Shown here one piece after another: positions 42,242-51,173 of a stretch of 57,148 nt of DNA; the first letter of the stretch is position 1; each line of letters opens with the position of its first letter. The DNA comes from Negativicoccus succinicivorans. GTDB taxonomy: Bacteria > Bacillota > Negativicutes > Veillonellales > Negativicoccaceae. The DNA is taken from positions 1 to 57,148 of the forward strand of contig NZ_JAHAJN010000009.1 of assembly GCF_018372215.1 (NCBI RefSeq), written 5' to 3'. Under the pieces are notes generated by a model that had not been told where the DNA came from, made no database searches, and saw nothing but the letters and a program-made list of their open reading frames with translations. The translations under genes were made by a program, and so were the position numbers.

Positions 42242-42895
42242 ATGCGCGTTACGAAGGCGATTCGCGAAGAGCAGTTGGCGATTTTGGAAGCGACGTATAA
42301 AGATCGTAAGACGGCGCTTCATTACAACTCGCCCTTTGAGCTGTTGGTCGCTGTCGTTTTATCCGCGCAGTGCACCGACGAGCGTGTGAATAGAATTACC
42401 GCGCGGATTTTTCCGCGGCTCAATACGCCGGCGAAGATGGGACAACTCACACAGGCGGAACTGGAAGAAGAAATTCGCGATTGCGGTCTCTTTCGTAGCA
42501 AGGCGCAACATTTATTAGCTACTTGCACGCGACTTTTGGAAGAGTATCACGGGGAAGTTCCGCGGACAAAAAAAGAGCTCATGACGTTGCCGGGGGTCGG
42601 ACAAAAAACGGCGAATGTGCTGGTGAGTATTCTCTATGACGAGCCGGCGATTGCCGTTGACACGCATGTTTTTCGCGTCGCCAATCGGTTAGGATTGGGG
42701 CGGGGCAAAGACGTCACCGCCGTCGAACGCAAACTGGAGCGCAATATACCTCGCGAAAAATGGTCGCAAGCGCACCATTGGCTCATTTGGCACGGACGGC
42801 TTGTCTGTAAAGCGCGTCGGCCGTTATGCGCAAGTTGTCCGCTGCGCCATGTTTGCCCGATCGGTGTTCGACAAGAATCTGCCGATTCGGTATAA
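42242..42895 (+). CDS. nth: Endonuclease III
   Basis: A 217-residue DNA glycosylase/AP lyase that removes oxidised pyrimidines. Helix-hairpin-helix LPGVGQKTANV with catalytic Lys (about 117-127), catalytic Asp in AVDTHVFRVANRLGL (about 141), and the 4Fe-4S motif C-x6-C-x2-C-x5-C (CKARRPLCASCPLRHVC, about 190-206). Full length. It lies 1 bp after trxB, so an oxidative-stress pair with sodA nearby is plausible. Confidence 0.95.
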   Translation: MRVTKAIREEQLAILEATYKDRKTALHYNSPFELLVAVVLSAQCTDERVNRITARIFPRLNTPAKMGQLTQAELEEEIRDCGLFRSKAQHLLATCTRLLEEYHGEVPRTKKELMTLPGVGQKTANVLVSILYDEPAIAVDTHVFRVANRLGLGRGKDVTAVERKLERNIPREKWSQAHHWLIWHGRLVCKARRPLCASCPLRHVCPIGVRQESADSV

Positions 42896-42918
42896 TAACG
42901 AATAAGGGGGGATGATGC

Positions 42919-43314
42919 ATGAATTGGTCGTATGTAGAGCCGGGCTTTATCACGGAAAAAGTGTTGGCGGGTCGACCTGTTCTCCTGACAGTGGAACCGT
43001 TTGCCGAAACGGAGGCGGACGCTGCGCAGGCGTATGCGGACGAGATTTGGAATTGGCTGGTGGCCAATCGTTCGCATATCGATGACATTGCTCCCGCGAT
43101 TGTGAGTCTTAAAAATGCGCATTGGCTGGAAGTGAACGAAGCGCCGGCGACCGTAGAAGAAATATTGCCGCAACTCCAAAACGTCGCGGCCGTGTATGCG
43201 CAACAGAATGAGGGCGTTTTGATTTACTATGATGTCGGTGAAATGTTTGCCGGCAACTCGGTCGTCATCATGCTGTCGCCGGAACTGGAATTCCGCGGCA
43301 TTCAGATTATGTGA
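42919..43314 (+). CDS. Hypothetical protein, possibly DUF2262-like
   Basis: A 131-residue soluble acidic protein with no signal peptide. The segment AVYAQQNEGVLIYYDVGEMFAGNSVVIM (about 92-120) recalls DUF2262, in which a Y-Y-x-D and a conserved F precede a beta-strand and which includes putative immunity proteins, but this is a weak resemblance by eye. AAGGGGGGATGATGC precedes the ATG at 42919. It lies 23 bp after nth, so it may be read from the trxB promoter, and ends at a terminator. Function unknown. Confidence 0.6.
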   Translation: MNWSYVEPGFITEKVLAGRPVLLTVEPFAETEADAAQAYADEIWNWLVANRSHIDDIAPAIVSLKNAHWLEVNEAPATVEEILPQLQNVAAVYAQQNEGVLIYYDVGEMFAGNSVVIMLSPELEFRGIQIM

Positions 43315-43326
43315 TTTACGCATTGT

Positions 43327-43349
43327 AAAAGGCCTTCGGGCCTTTTTTG
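43327..43349 (+). terminator. Terminator after the DUF2262-like gene
   Basis: AAAAGGCC (43327-43334), TTCG, GGCCTTTT, T-run. Confidence 0.88.
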
Positions 43350-43353
43350 CGTT

Positions 43354-43382
43354 TTGACAGCCTGCCGGCACTTTCGTACAAT
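43354..43382 (+). promoter_or_regulatory. Promoter of the HsdS-like/lipase unit
   Basis: TTGACA (43354-43359), 17-bp spacer, TACAAT (43377-43382). Confidence 0.88.
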
Positions 43383-43419
43383 AGTAATCATCAACGGCAG
43401 TCGAGAAAGTGAGGATATT

Positions 43420-44179
43420 ATGCAACGGCAGGAACGGGTGGAGTGTTTTCGCGCACTGGGCATCGCGGAATCGCAGATATATGTGGCTTTTGTTTGACGG
43501 CGTTCGTGATCGAGAGCAACTGCCGACGGGCGCGTGGTACCTTTACGGAGCCGATGATGAAAAACTGTATTGGATCGGTCATCCGGATCCTACGCAGAAA
43601 AAACGTTACGGCATGGCGCGTTTCAGTGACGGGCGATGGGAAAAAGAAATTCGTTCACCGGCAACGTGGCAAGCGGATCAAGCGGAAACCGCATTGCAAC
43701 AGTATGCCGACCTTTTGCCGACGCGACCGATACCTGACGGGGGCGTCACTTTGGCGGCGGCGCTCAACGACGGACCGTGGCCGCTGACGGCTCGGGAAGA
43801 ATCGATGTCGGGTGAAGCTGTGGGACCGCTCGCTTCGGGGGATATTGTCATCGCCGCTACGAAAGACCTGTACCGCGTCGGGATCATCACTGAGAAAAAT
43901 GCCGGCAAATATTTGTCGGGACACGCTTTTGTCATGCGCCCGCGTCGCATGGAACACGCCGCGTGGTTGTGGATGACGCTTCAAACCGATTGGGTAAGGG
44001 AACAACTCATGTCCCTTTTGGCCGGAGATTTCCGTTATTTAACGCCGGCGCTCTTGGGACAACTGCCGTTGGGGAACGCGACCGCGGACGCGATCCATAC
44101 GGCGCAAGCATGGTTGGCGCGGCAAAATGAATGGGAAGAGGTGCAAACGCGATGGGAAGAATGCATGCATACGTTTTAG
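43420..44179 (+). pseudogene. HsdS-like specificity protein, frameshifted near the start
   Basis: The ATG at 43420, with GTGAGGAT upstream, opens a frame of 25 codons (MQRQERVECFRALGIAESQI, then YVAFV) that stops at 43495-43497. The +1 frame then runs on from about 43481 to 44179 as FDGVRDREQLPTGAWYLYG to the C-terminus. SGDIVIAATKD, KYLSGHAFVMRP and REQLMSLLAGDFRYLTPALLGQLPLG resemble one target-recognition half of type I restriction HsdS proteins. No hsdM or hsdR is nearby. Two readings are possible: a broken gene (or sequencing indel), or internal initiation at ATG 43481, which has no SD. The end overlaps the lipase gene. Confidence 0.6.
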
Positions 44180-45453
44180 CAGTTGTTTTGTTACTTGGGA
44201 TCGGACCGCAGGCATGGGCCCATGACGCGGTGATGCTTTCGCCTTTTCCCGCGGATGAAGTTTCCATCGTGGCGCCGAACTCGCGCAGCGCGGAAATGAT
44301 GAGCAAAGCGGGAGTCAACAGCAATGAGGTGTTGCTGGCGGCCTACGCGTCATTGGCGGCGTACCAATCGGAGTGGAGCGGTTTGCCCGTTTCCACGTTG
44401 CAAAAAACCGGTTGGCAAGTCATCCCCGGTGACACAGGACAGGAACGTTTCATTATTGCTTCGCAAGAGATTAAAGGTCATCCCTACTACGTAGTGGCCA
44501 TTTCCGGAACGGAGCGAAAAGTCGATCTCAAGGCCAATCTGCGCGATGACATGGTCACGATTCCGCAATATCCTGAGATTTCCGTGCATCAGGGGTATTG
44601 GGAGGCCGCGCAACGTTTGTCGGAGATGCCGCAAATCAGGGAAGCCGTGGCGAGCACGAACGACGGCGGTCGCGTTATTTTCACCGGGCACAGTCTCGGC
44701 GGCGGAGTGGCCACTTTGATCGGTTTGCAAAAAGTAAGCGAGGACGCTGGAAATCTCGCGCAAATGCGGGTCATTACGTTTGCCGCGCCGGATTTTGTCA
44801 ACTCTTTCGGCAGCCGCGCGATCGGTCAGTATCCGGCGGTCAATTTTCGCATGGAAGCGGATTTGATTCCGCGTCTGTTTCGTTTGGTGAATTATCGCTA
44901 TCGCAGCAATCCCAACTCGATCACTTGGAGTTTGCATACGCCGTCGCAAGGCATACCGCACACGATGATCGGTTTCTTGGACGAGGCGTTTTACCAGGCG
45001 GCGTGGACCTTTTCCGCGAACCTGCCGACATCGGGACCGGTCGATATCTATGTAGCCGCGCCCGCGTTGACAACGGACATGGGACTTGCGCCGCGCATCA
45101 TCCAAGCGTATCGCAATACCGCCATTTATGCGGCGGTCTTACCGGAAACGCAACGCATCGCGCGCGATTACCGAGAATTGGAACTGTCCGACGCATTGAC
45201 GACGGCGCGCGCGCGAGGCGCCAAATATTTACTGTGGTTGCCGCTTTCTATTTATCCCGAACGGGAAAGCACCAATCGCAATTATGGTATGGCGCTCACT
45301 GAGCAGTGGTGGGACGTCGATAAAGAAGAACTGCTCACGTGGGAAAGCGTAGCGTTTCGTTCGGGCGGATACACGATTTTCGCTAAGTTAGCGGATTATT
45401 TGGTAGGGAAAGAGCAAATTCCTGCCGAGAGCGATTTCCTGTCGCGAAACTAA
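44152..45453 (+). CDS. Exported class 3 lipase-like alpha/beta hydrolase
   Basis: A 433-residue secreted protein. A signal peptide (about 1-23, ending AWA) is followed by a Lipase_3 domain (about 60-260); nucleophile Ser181 lies in FTGHSLGGGVATLIGL, and ISGTERKVDLKANLRDDM matches the oxyanion-side segment. The C-terminal third (about 290-430) is unassigned. It would hydrolyse lipids or esters in the periplasm or outside. GGAAGAGG lies 10 nt before the ATG at 44152; GGGAAG before an ATG at 44161 is an alternative. It overlaps the HsdS-like frame by 28 nt and shares its promoter. Confidence 0.82.
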   Translation: MGRMHAYVLAVVLLLGIGPQAWAHDAVMLSPFPADEVSIVAPNSRSAEMMSKAGVNSNEVLLAAYASLAAYQSEWSGLPVSTLQKTGWQVIPGDTGQERFIIASQEIKGHPYYVVAISGTERKVDLKANLRDDMVTIPQYPEISVHQGYWEAAQRLSEMPQIREAVASTNDGGRVIFTGHSLGGGVATLIGLQKVSEDAGNLAQMRVITFAAPDFVNSFGSRAIGQYPAVNFRMEADLIPRLFRLVNYRYRSNPNSITWSLHTPSQGIPHTMIGFLDEAFYQAAWTFSANLPTSGPVDIYVAAPALTTDMGLAPRIIQAYRNTAIYAAVLPETQRIARDYRELELSDALTTARARGAKYLLWLPLSIYPERESTNRNYGMALTEQWWDVDKEELLTWESVAFRSGGYTIFAKLADYLVGKEQIPAESDFLSRN

Positions 45454-45565
45454 AGGCTTTATATGGCGCGGCATTGGCGGCTTTTATCCGAAGCGCTCGC
45501 GAAATCGGACATGACGGGCGCGCAAATGATGAGGCCGAGAGAAAACGCCATGGGATACAGAAAAA

Positions 45566-45598
45566 GAGGGAAGATCGGAAACGTCTTCTCTCTTTTGT
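45566..45598 (+). terminator. Terminator after the lipase gene
   Basis: GAGGGAAGA and TCTTCTCTC arms (one G-T pair) around CGGAAACG, then TTTTG. The 45454-45767 interval holds only this hairpin and the next promoter; small frames there cross the hairpin. Confidence 0.65.
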
Positions 45599-45712
45599 GA
45601 TTAGCGGCATGTTATTTGTCATGAAAAAGCATCGAGAGATACCGGTCACGGTTTTCCGCTTGCCGCAACGCGCGGCGGCGTCGGGGCGCTGAAGAAGTCA
45701 AAAAATATATGT

Positions 45713-45718
45713 TATAAT
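45713..45718 (+). promoter_or_regulatory. -10 box of the holB operon
   Basis: TATAAT 50 bp before the holB start; the -35 (TGAAGA, 45690-45695) is weak. Confidence 0.5.
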
Positions 45719-45767
45719 ATAATTTATTAATTATGATTGATGCGTAAGCGTGTCGCGGGGAGAGATT

Positions 45768-46772
45768 ATGAGCACTGAAATACCGGCGCATCCTGCGATT
45801 TGGTCCCGGTTGCAAACGGAGCGGCAAACGGGCAGACTGCCGCACGCGTTGCTGTTCGTCGGCGCGGCGGGACTGGGCAAAGCGGCGACCGCGTGGCAAT
45901 TGGCGACGCGGATATTGGGACGCGAACTGCGCGTGACGCCGGCGGATGAATTACCGAAAGACACTTTTTATCTCGCGGATGAAGCCGATTTCTTTCGCGT
46001 TTCCCCGCAGGGAAGCGAAATTAAAATCAGCCAGATTCGCGCGGTGGAAAAGGCGCTCAGCCGCACTCATACGGGAGCGCGCGTAGTGATTTTACAAGCC
46101 GTGGACCGTTTGAACGTCACGGCGGCGAATGCGCTTTTGAAAACTTTGGAAGAGCCGCCGGAAAACACGTATTTTATTTTGCTTGCCCAAAGTGATGCCG
46201 GACTTTTACCGACCATTCGGTCGCGCGTTGTTCGCTACGCTTTTACCGCGTACGATGCGCGGACATTCACGGCGTGGCTCGCGACGAAGCAACGTTCCGC
46301 AAAAGAGGCGGAAATGCTTTTCGCCGTCTCGGAAGGGAATCCGGGTCTGGCCGTCGCGCTGTTGCAGGGCGATTTGAAAGCAAGCGCCGATGCGGCGCTC
46401 ACGTTTTTTGAAACTCGCGGCGCAAGCGCTACGCCGTACCTCGATTTGAGCGCGTTATGGCAAGCGCACGAGCGCGCGGAATTGAGCATATACATTCATT
46501 GGTTGGAATGGGTCGCGCATGATTTGGCGATCCTCATTACAACGAATGATGCAACGCTTTTACGTTTACCTTTTGCCGAAAATCGGTTGCGAAAAATAGC
46601 CGCCGATTGGGATGCGACAACGATTTTAGAGGTCACGCCGATCTTGCGCGAGGCATTGCGCGCCAACGAATTATATATGGCGACCAAGCTGATCGGTGAT
46701 ATGGTGATTTTGGAACTGAATACATTGGCAGAAAGGAGCCGCCATGCCAACCGTAGTAGGAGTACGTTTTAA
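45768..46772 (+). CDS. holB: DNA polymerase III delta' subunit
   Basis: A 334-residue clamp-loader subunit of the AAA+ fold. ALLFVGAAGLGKAATAWQLA (about 28-47) holds the P-loop, and ISQIRAVEKALSRTHTGARVVILQAVDRLNVTAANALLKTLEEPP (about 90-135) with the SRV at about 155 (TIRSRVVRY) are hallmarks. The four-Cys zinc module usual between the P-loop and the ISQIR segment is missing. GGGGAGAG lies before the ATG at 45768; the GTG at 45750 is upstream of that SD. The end overlaps ricT by 29 nt. First gene of a Firmicutes-type operon. Confidence 0.88.
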   Translation: MSTEIPAHPAIWSRLQTERQTGRLPHALLFVGAAGLGKAATAWQLATRILGRELRVTPADELPKDTFYLADEADFFRVSPQGSEIKISQIRAVEKALSRTHTGARVVILQAVDRLNVTAANALLKTLEEPPENTYFILLAQSDAGLLPTIRSRVVRYAFTAYDARTFTAWLATKQRSAKEAEMLFAVSEGNPGLAVALLQGDLKASADAALTFFETRGASATPYLDLSALWQAHERAELSIYIHWLEWVAHDLAILITTNDATLLRLPFAENRLRKIAADWDATTILEVTPILREALRANELYMATKLIGDMVILELNTLAERSRHANRSRSTF

Positions 46773-47592
46773 GCAGGCCGGCAAAATCTATTATTTTGAT
46801 CCGCAGAAACTGAATGTAGTTCCCGATGACGAAATTATTGTGGAAACGGCCTGGGGAAAAGAATATGGACGCATTGTCATCGGTCCGCGCAACGTGCGGG
46901 AGGAAGAGATCGCCGCGCCGTTGAAACCGGTACTGCGTTTAGCGACCCCGCAGGATTTGAAGCAGGTACAACAAAATAAAGAACGGCAGGCGCGTGCGTT
47001 TGTCATCTGCAAAGAGAAAATCAAGCGTCACGGTTTGCCGATGAAGCTGATTAATGTCGAATACGCGTTCGATATGAATAAAATCGTTTTCTTTTTCACC
47101 GCTGACGGGCGCGTCGATTTCCGTGAATTGGTACGCGACTTGGCGTCCGTTTTCCATACGCGCATCGAGCTGCGGCAAGTCGGCGTGCGCGACGAGGCGA
47201 AAGAGCTGAACGGCATCGGACCTTGCGGTCGGGAATATTGCTGCGCGGCATGGCTCGAAGAATTTTCTTCGGTGTCCATTCGCATGGCGAAAAATCAAGG
47301 ACTCTCGCTCAATCCGACGAAAGTGTCCGGCGCGTGCGGCCGCCTGATGTGCTGTTTGCGTTACGAAAACGACATGTATAAAAAAGGCGGCGAACTGTGC
47401 AAGACCTGCAGCTGCCCGCATAAGAAACAAAAGCAGCCGGCGGCACCGCGCGTCGGTAAGAATGTCGACACGCCGGAAGGCCGCGGGAAAGTGCAGCGGG
47501 TCAACGCGAACAAACGCACGGTCAGCGTGCAGATGGAGAATCAGCGTCGGACCGAGTGGAGTTGGGACGAGGTGCGAGAGGTTCGTGGCTAG
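46744..47592 (+). CDS. ricT: PSP1 domain protein RicT (YaaT)
   Basis: A 282-residue cytoplasmic protein of the RicT/YaaT family. A PSP1 C-terminal domain lies at about 60-150, and the Cys-rich segment GIGPCGREYCCAAW, SGACGRLMCCLRYEN, CKTCSCP (about 158-225) can bind Fe-S clusters. In B. subtilis RicT works with RicA and RicF in RNase Y-dependent mRNA maturation. GAAAGGAGCCGCC precedes the ATG inside holB. Its neighbour set holB-ricT-trmN6-rsmI matches Bacillus except that yabA is absent between ricT and trmN6. Confidence 0.93.
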   Translation: MPTVVGVRFKQAGKIYYFDPQKLNVVPDDEIIVETAWGKEYGRIVIGPRNVREEEIAAPLKPVLRLATPQDLKQVQQNKERQARAFVICKEKIKRHGLPMKLINVEYAFDMNKIVFFFTADGRVDFRELVRDLASVFHTRIELRQVGVRDEAKELNGIGPCGREYCCAAWLEEFSSVSIRMAKNQGLSLNPTKVSGACGRLMCCLRYENDMYKKGGELCKTCSCPHKKQKQPAAPRVGKNVDTPEGRGKVQRVNANKRTVSVQMENQRRTEWSWDEVREVRG

Positions 47593-48340
47593 CACCGACT
47601 TCATACTGCGCCCGGGCGAACGGCTGGACGATTTGATTCGTGACGACATGAAGATTATCCAACGTTCGGATGAATTTTGTTTTTCGCTGGACTCGGTTCT
47701 TTTGGCGCAATTCGCGAGCCTCAAAAAGGCCGATCGCGTTTGGGATCTGGGCACGGGCACGGGGGTGCTCGCGCTCTTGCTCACGAGCCGCGGCGCAAGG
47801 GACATTACCGCGGTGGAGTTAAATCCGGTGCTGGCGGATATCGCCTGCCGCAATGTCGTGGGGAACGGCCGCGCGGCGCAAATTAAAGTGCGCGAAGCGG
47901 ATTATCGCCGCCATCGGGAATTATTTCCCGCCAACAGCGCCGATCTCGTCATTTGCAATCCGCCGTATCGCGCGCTCGGTGGCGGCGATCGCTCGCAATT
48001 GACGGGGGTTGCCGCGGCGCGACATGAAACGACGGCTACGAAACAGGATGTCATCGCGGCAGCCGCGTACTTACTGCGTTACGGCGGGCGGTTCGCGCTC
48101 GTGCAGCGCGCCGATCGAACGGCGGAATGGTGCGCGGCCTTGGAAGCGGCGAAACTTGCCGTTAAACGCTTGCAGTTTGTGCACAGTCGGCAGGGTTTGC
48201 CGGCGAAGTTGGTGCTGCTGGAAGCGCGCATGAACGGCCGCGCCGACTGTACCGTTTTGCCGCCGCTTTTTGTGCATGATGATCACGGCGACTATACGCC
48301 GGATATTTTACGTTTATACGGAAAGGAAGTTGCCGATTGA
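47585..48340 (+). CDS. trmN6: tRNA1(Val) (adenine37-N6)-methyltransferase family protein
   Basis: A 251-residue Rossmann-fold methyltransferase of the TrmN6/YabB family. SAM-binding VWDLGTGTGVLALLL (about 48-62) and catalytic NPPYRALGGG (about 123-132), the signature of N6-adenine or N5-glutamine methylation. The opening ILRPGERLDDLIRDDMKIIQ is typical. Start is the GTG at 47585, overlapping the ricT stop, with GAGAGG upstream; the frame from 47462 is antisense to nothing but lies inside ricT and is not used. Exact target tRNA is inferred from family only. Confidence 0.88.
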   Translation: MASTDFILRPGERLDDLIRDDMKIIQRSDEFCFSLDSVLLAQFASLKKADRVWDLGTGTGVLALLLTSRGARDITAVELNPVLADIACRNVVGNGRAAQIKVREADYRRHRELFPANSADLVICNPPYRALGGGDRSQLTGVAAARHETTATKQDVIAAAAYLLRYGGRFALVQRADRTAEWCAALEAAKLAVKRLQFVHSRQGLPAKLVLLEARMNGRADCTVLPPLFVHDDHGDYTPDILRLYGKEVAD

Positions 48341-49179
48341 AAGGTACATTATATTTAGTGCCGACACCTATCGGCAACTTGCAGGATATGACGTATCGCG
48401 CCGTCGCGACGTTGCGGGACGTGGCGTTGATCGCGTGCGAAGACACCCGTCATACCCGACTTTTATGCCGCCATTATGAAATCACGACGCCGCTTTTTTC
48501 TTACCATGAGCACAATAAAGACACCGCCGGTCCGAAACTGATCGAACGTTTGTTGGCGGGCGAAGACATCGCGCAGGTGAGTGACGCCGGCATGCCGGCG
48601 ATCGCCGATCCCGGGAGCGACTTGGTGGAGCGGGCGGTGGCGGCCGGTATTACGATCGTGCCGCTGCCCGGCGCGAATGCCGCGTTGACGGCGTTGATCG
48701 CCTCCGGCTTAGATACGAAAACGTTTCGCTTCATCGGCTTTTTGCCGCGCACGAAAGCGAAACGCGAGGCGTTGTTGGCGACGCTTACGGATGAACCCGC
48801 CACGTTGCTCTTTTATGAAGCGCCGCATCGGTTGGGAGAAACGCTCGCCGTTTTGCAAGCGACGCTGGGCGATCGTCCGGCGGTCATCGCGCGCGAACTT
48901 ACGAAAAAATTTGAAACCTTTTATCGCGGGTCGCTGGCGCAACTCAGGGAGCACGCGGATATGAAAGCGCCGCGCGGCGAATTCGTTATCATGATCGCCG
49001 GTGCGGAGCCTGCGGAAAAAGAAGCGCCGGCGAAAGAATCCTGGCCCCGTGCGGTTGCCGAATTGGTGGCGCAAGGTATAAAATACAGCGTGGCGTGTAA
49101 AATCGTCGCGGAGCAGGCGGGCGTTTCCCGCCGTGAAGTATATTCTCATTGTTTATCTTTACAGAAAGAGGCTCATTAA
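48337..49179 (+). CDS. rsmI: 16S rRNA (cytidine1402-2'-O)-methyltransferase
   Basis: A 280-residue SPOUT-unrelated tetrapyrrole-methylase-fold enzyme methylating C1402 of 16S rRNA in the P site. LYLVPTPIGNLQDMTYRAV at the N-terminus, ACEDTRHTRLLCRHY (about 32-46), VSDAGMPAIADPGSDLVERA and FYEAPHRL are diagnostic. It starts at TTG 48337, inside the trmN6 stop, with GGAAAGGAAG upstream. Its stop overlaps the metG start by 1 nt (TAATG). Confidence 0.95.
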   Translation: MKGTLYLVPTPIGNLQDMTYRAVATLRDVALIACEDTRHTRLLCRHYEITTPLFSYHEHNKDTAGPKLIERLLAGEDIAQVSDAGMPAIADPGSDLVERAVAAGITIVPLPGANAALTALIASGLDTKTFRFIGFLPRTKAKREALLATLTDEPATLLFYEAPHRLGETLAVLQATLGDRPAVIARELTKKFETFYRGSLAQLREHADMKAPRGEFVIMIAGAEPAEKEAPAKESWPRAVAELVAQGIKYSVACKIVAEQAGVSRREVYSHCLSLQKEAH

Positions 49180-51173
49180 TGGAACAAGCCCATAAGAAAC
49201 CGACTTTTTATATAACGACGCCGATTTACTATCCGAGCGCGCAATTGCATATCGGTCACACCTACTGCACAACGCTCGCCGACGTCTTGGCGCGGTACCA
49301 CCGTTTGAAAGGCGAGGATGTGTTTTTCCTGACGGGTTCGGATGAACACGGTCAAAAAATTCAACGCAAAGCCGAAGAAGCGGGCGTCACGCCGCAAGCC
49401 TACGTCGATCATATCGTGGCCGGTTTCCAGAAGCTGTGGAAAAAACTGAATATTACCAATGATGATTTTGTCCGCACGACGGAACAACGCCATGCGGAAG
49501 TGGTGCAGGCGCTGTTCCAAAAAGCCTACGACAAAGGCGATATTTATAAATCGCAGTACGAAGGCTGGTATTGCACGCCCGATGAAACGTTTTGGCCGGA
49601 AAATAAATTAGGTCCGGATCATACCTGTCCCGATTGCGGCCGTCCTGTCGAACTCGTCAAGGAGGAAAGCTATTTCTTCCGAATGAGCAATTACGCGGAT
49701 CGCTGGTTGCAATTCATTGAAGAAAATCCGGATTTCATTCAGCCGGCGTCGCGCCGCAATGAAATGATTGAATTCGTGAAAAGCGGTCTGGAAGATTTGA
49801 GCGTGTCGCGTTCGAGTTTCGATTGGGGCATTCCCGTACCCTTTGACCATAAGCATGTCGTTTACGTATGGTTTGACGCGCTCGTCAACTATTTGACCGG
49901 TATCGGCTACCTCGACGCGCCGGAAAAATTCGAGCATTATTGGCCGGCGGATCTGCACCTGGTCGGTAAAGAAATCGTGCGTTTCCACGCCATTATCTGG
50001 CCGATCATGCTGATGAGCCTCGGCCTGCCCTTGCCGAAAAAAGTGTACGGCCACGGCTGGCTGATCGTCGATGGTGTGAAGATGAGCAAAAGCATCGGCA
50101 ACGTTGTCGATCCGATGCCGCTGTTGGACGAATTCGGAGCGGACGCGATTCGCTACTTCCTCACCACCGATATCTCGCTCGGTCAGGACGGCAATTTCAG
50201 TCGCGAACGTTTGATCAAAAAAACGAATTCGGATTTGGCGAATGATCTCGGCAACCTCTTGCACCGTACGCTGACAATGGTCGAAAAATATCGTGACGGC
50301 GTTGTCACGGCGACTGACGCGCCGCTTGGCGCCGTAGTCGCTGACGCCAACGCGGCGTTGACGAAACTGGCGCGGGAAACGGTCGCAAGCTATACGCGGG
50401 ACATGGATAAGCTCGCGATGAATGACGCCTTTAAGGCGGTTTGGGTATATGTCCGCGCGTTAAATAAATACATTGACACGACAGAACCTTGGAAATTAAG
50501 CAAAGGAACGGCGCCGGCCGACTTGGACAGCGTTCTTTACCACCTTGTCGACGGTTTGCGCACGGTCGCCATTTTGGTAGCGCCGCTGATTCCGCAGGCG
50601 GCGGAAAACATGTGGGCGCAACTGGGCTTGACGGATTTCGCCGCGGCGCGTCTTGACGGAGCGGCGCCGGAAACCTATCCGAGCGGCACGACCGTGCATA
50701 AAACGCAACCCTTATTCCCGCGCCATGAATTAGACACTGTTACGGAGGAGAAGAAATTGACGGAAGAAACGAAACCGACGCAAGCGGCTGTGACGAAAGC
50801 GCAGACGGAAACTGCCGCCAAAGACGGCAAGCAAACGGCCGCGGAAGAAAAACCGCAGATCACGATTGACGATTTCGCGAAATTGGATTTGCGCGTCGCG
50901 GAAGTACTCGCTTGCGAAAAAGTGGAGAAAGCGGATAAATTACTGCATTTGACGGTGACCTTGGGCGATGAGGAACGCAGCATCGTGAGCGGCATCGCGC
51001 AGCATTATCAGCCGGAAGAATTGGTCGGCAAACATGTGATTGTGGTGACCAATTTGAAACCGGTCAAATTGCGCGGCGTATTGTCGCAAGGCATGATTTT
51101 AGCCGGTTCGAAAGACGGCGCGCTGCATGCTCCTTTCCTGCCGGATCTGCCGGCCGGGAGTCGGGTGAAATAA
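49179..51173 (+). CDS. metG: Methionyl-tRNA synthetase
   Basis: A 664-residue class I synthetase. HIGH at 24-27 (AQLHIGHTYC), KMSKS at 301-305 (GVKMSKSIGN), a zinc knuckle with CPDC (about 151-154), and a fused C-terminal tRNA-binding (EMAP/Trbp111) domain (about 560-664; FAKLDLRVAEVLACEKVEKAD) linked by a Thr/Ala/Lys-rich stretch. The ATG at 49179 has AGAAAGAGG upstream; the in-frame ATG at 49149 lies within rsmI. tatD follows directly at 51174. Confidence 0.96.
   Translation: MEQAHKKPTFYITTPIYYPSAQLHIGHTYCTTLADVLARYHRLKGEDVFFLTGSDEHGQKIQRKAEEAGVTPQAYVDHIVAGFQKLWKKLNITNDDFVRTTEQRHAEVVQALFQKAYDKGDIYKSQYEGWYCTPDETFWPENKLGPDHTCPDCGRPVELVKEESYFFRMSNYADRWLQFIEENPDFIQPASRRNEMIEFVKSGLEDLSVSRSSFDWGIPVPFDHKHVVYVWFDALVNYLTGIGYLDAPEKFEHYWPADLHLVGKEIVRFHAIIWPIMLMSLGLPLPKKVYGHGWLIVDGVKMSKSIGNVVDPMPLLDEFGADAIRYFLTTDISLGQDGNFSRERLIKKTNSDLANDLGNLLHRTLTMVEKYRDGVVTATDAPLGAVVADANAALTKLARETVASYTRDMDKLAMNDAFKAVWVYVRALNKYIDTTEPWKLSKGTAPADLDSVLYHLVDGLRTVAILVAPLIPQAAENMWAQLGLTDFAAARLDGAAPETYPSGTTVHKTQPLFPRHELDTVTEEKKLTEETKPTQAAVTKAQTETAAKDGKQTAAEEKPQITIDDFAKLDLRVAEVLACEKVEKADKLLHLTVTLGDEERSIVSGIAQHYQPEELVGKHVIVVTNLKPVKLRGVLSQGMILAGSKDGALHAPFLPDLPAGSRVK

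Noticed and set aside
43480..43500. Programmed +1 frameshift of the RF2 kind in the HsdS-like gene
   Set aside because: The stop context is similar, but the SD-like stimulator upstream is absent and P-site re-pairing from GTT to TTT is unfavourable; mutation or indel is simpler.
42919..45453. Defence island made of the DUF2262-like, HsdS-like and lipase genes
   Set aside because: No nuclease, methyltransferase, NTPase or mobile-element gene is present, the DUF2262 match is weak and the lipase is exported; evidence is insufficient.
45463..45600. A 45-codon plus-strand frame after the lipase gene (and a frame at 45474-45692)
   Set aside because: They run through a terminator-like hairpin, have no clear SD and no family resemblance; most likely 3' untranslated sequence.
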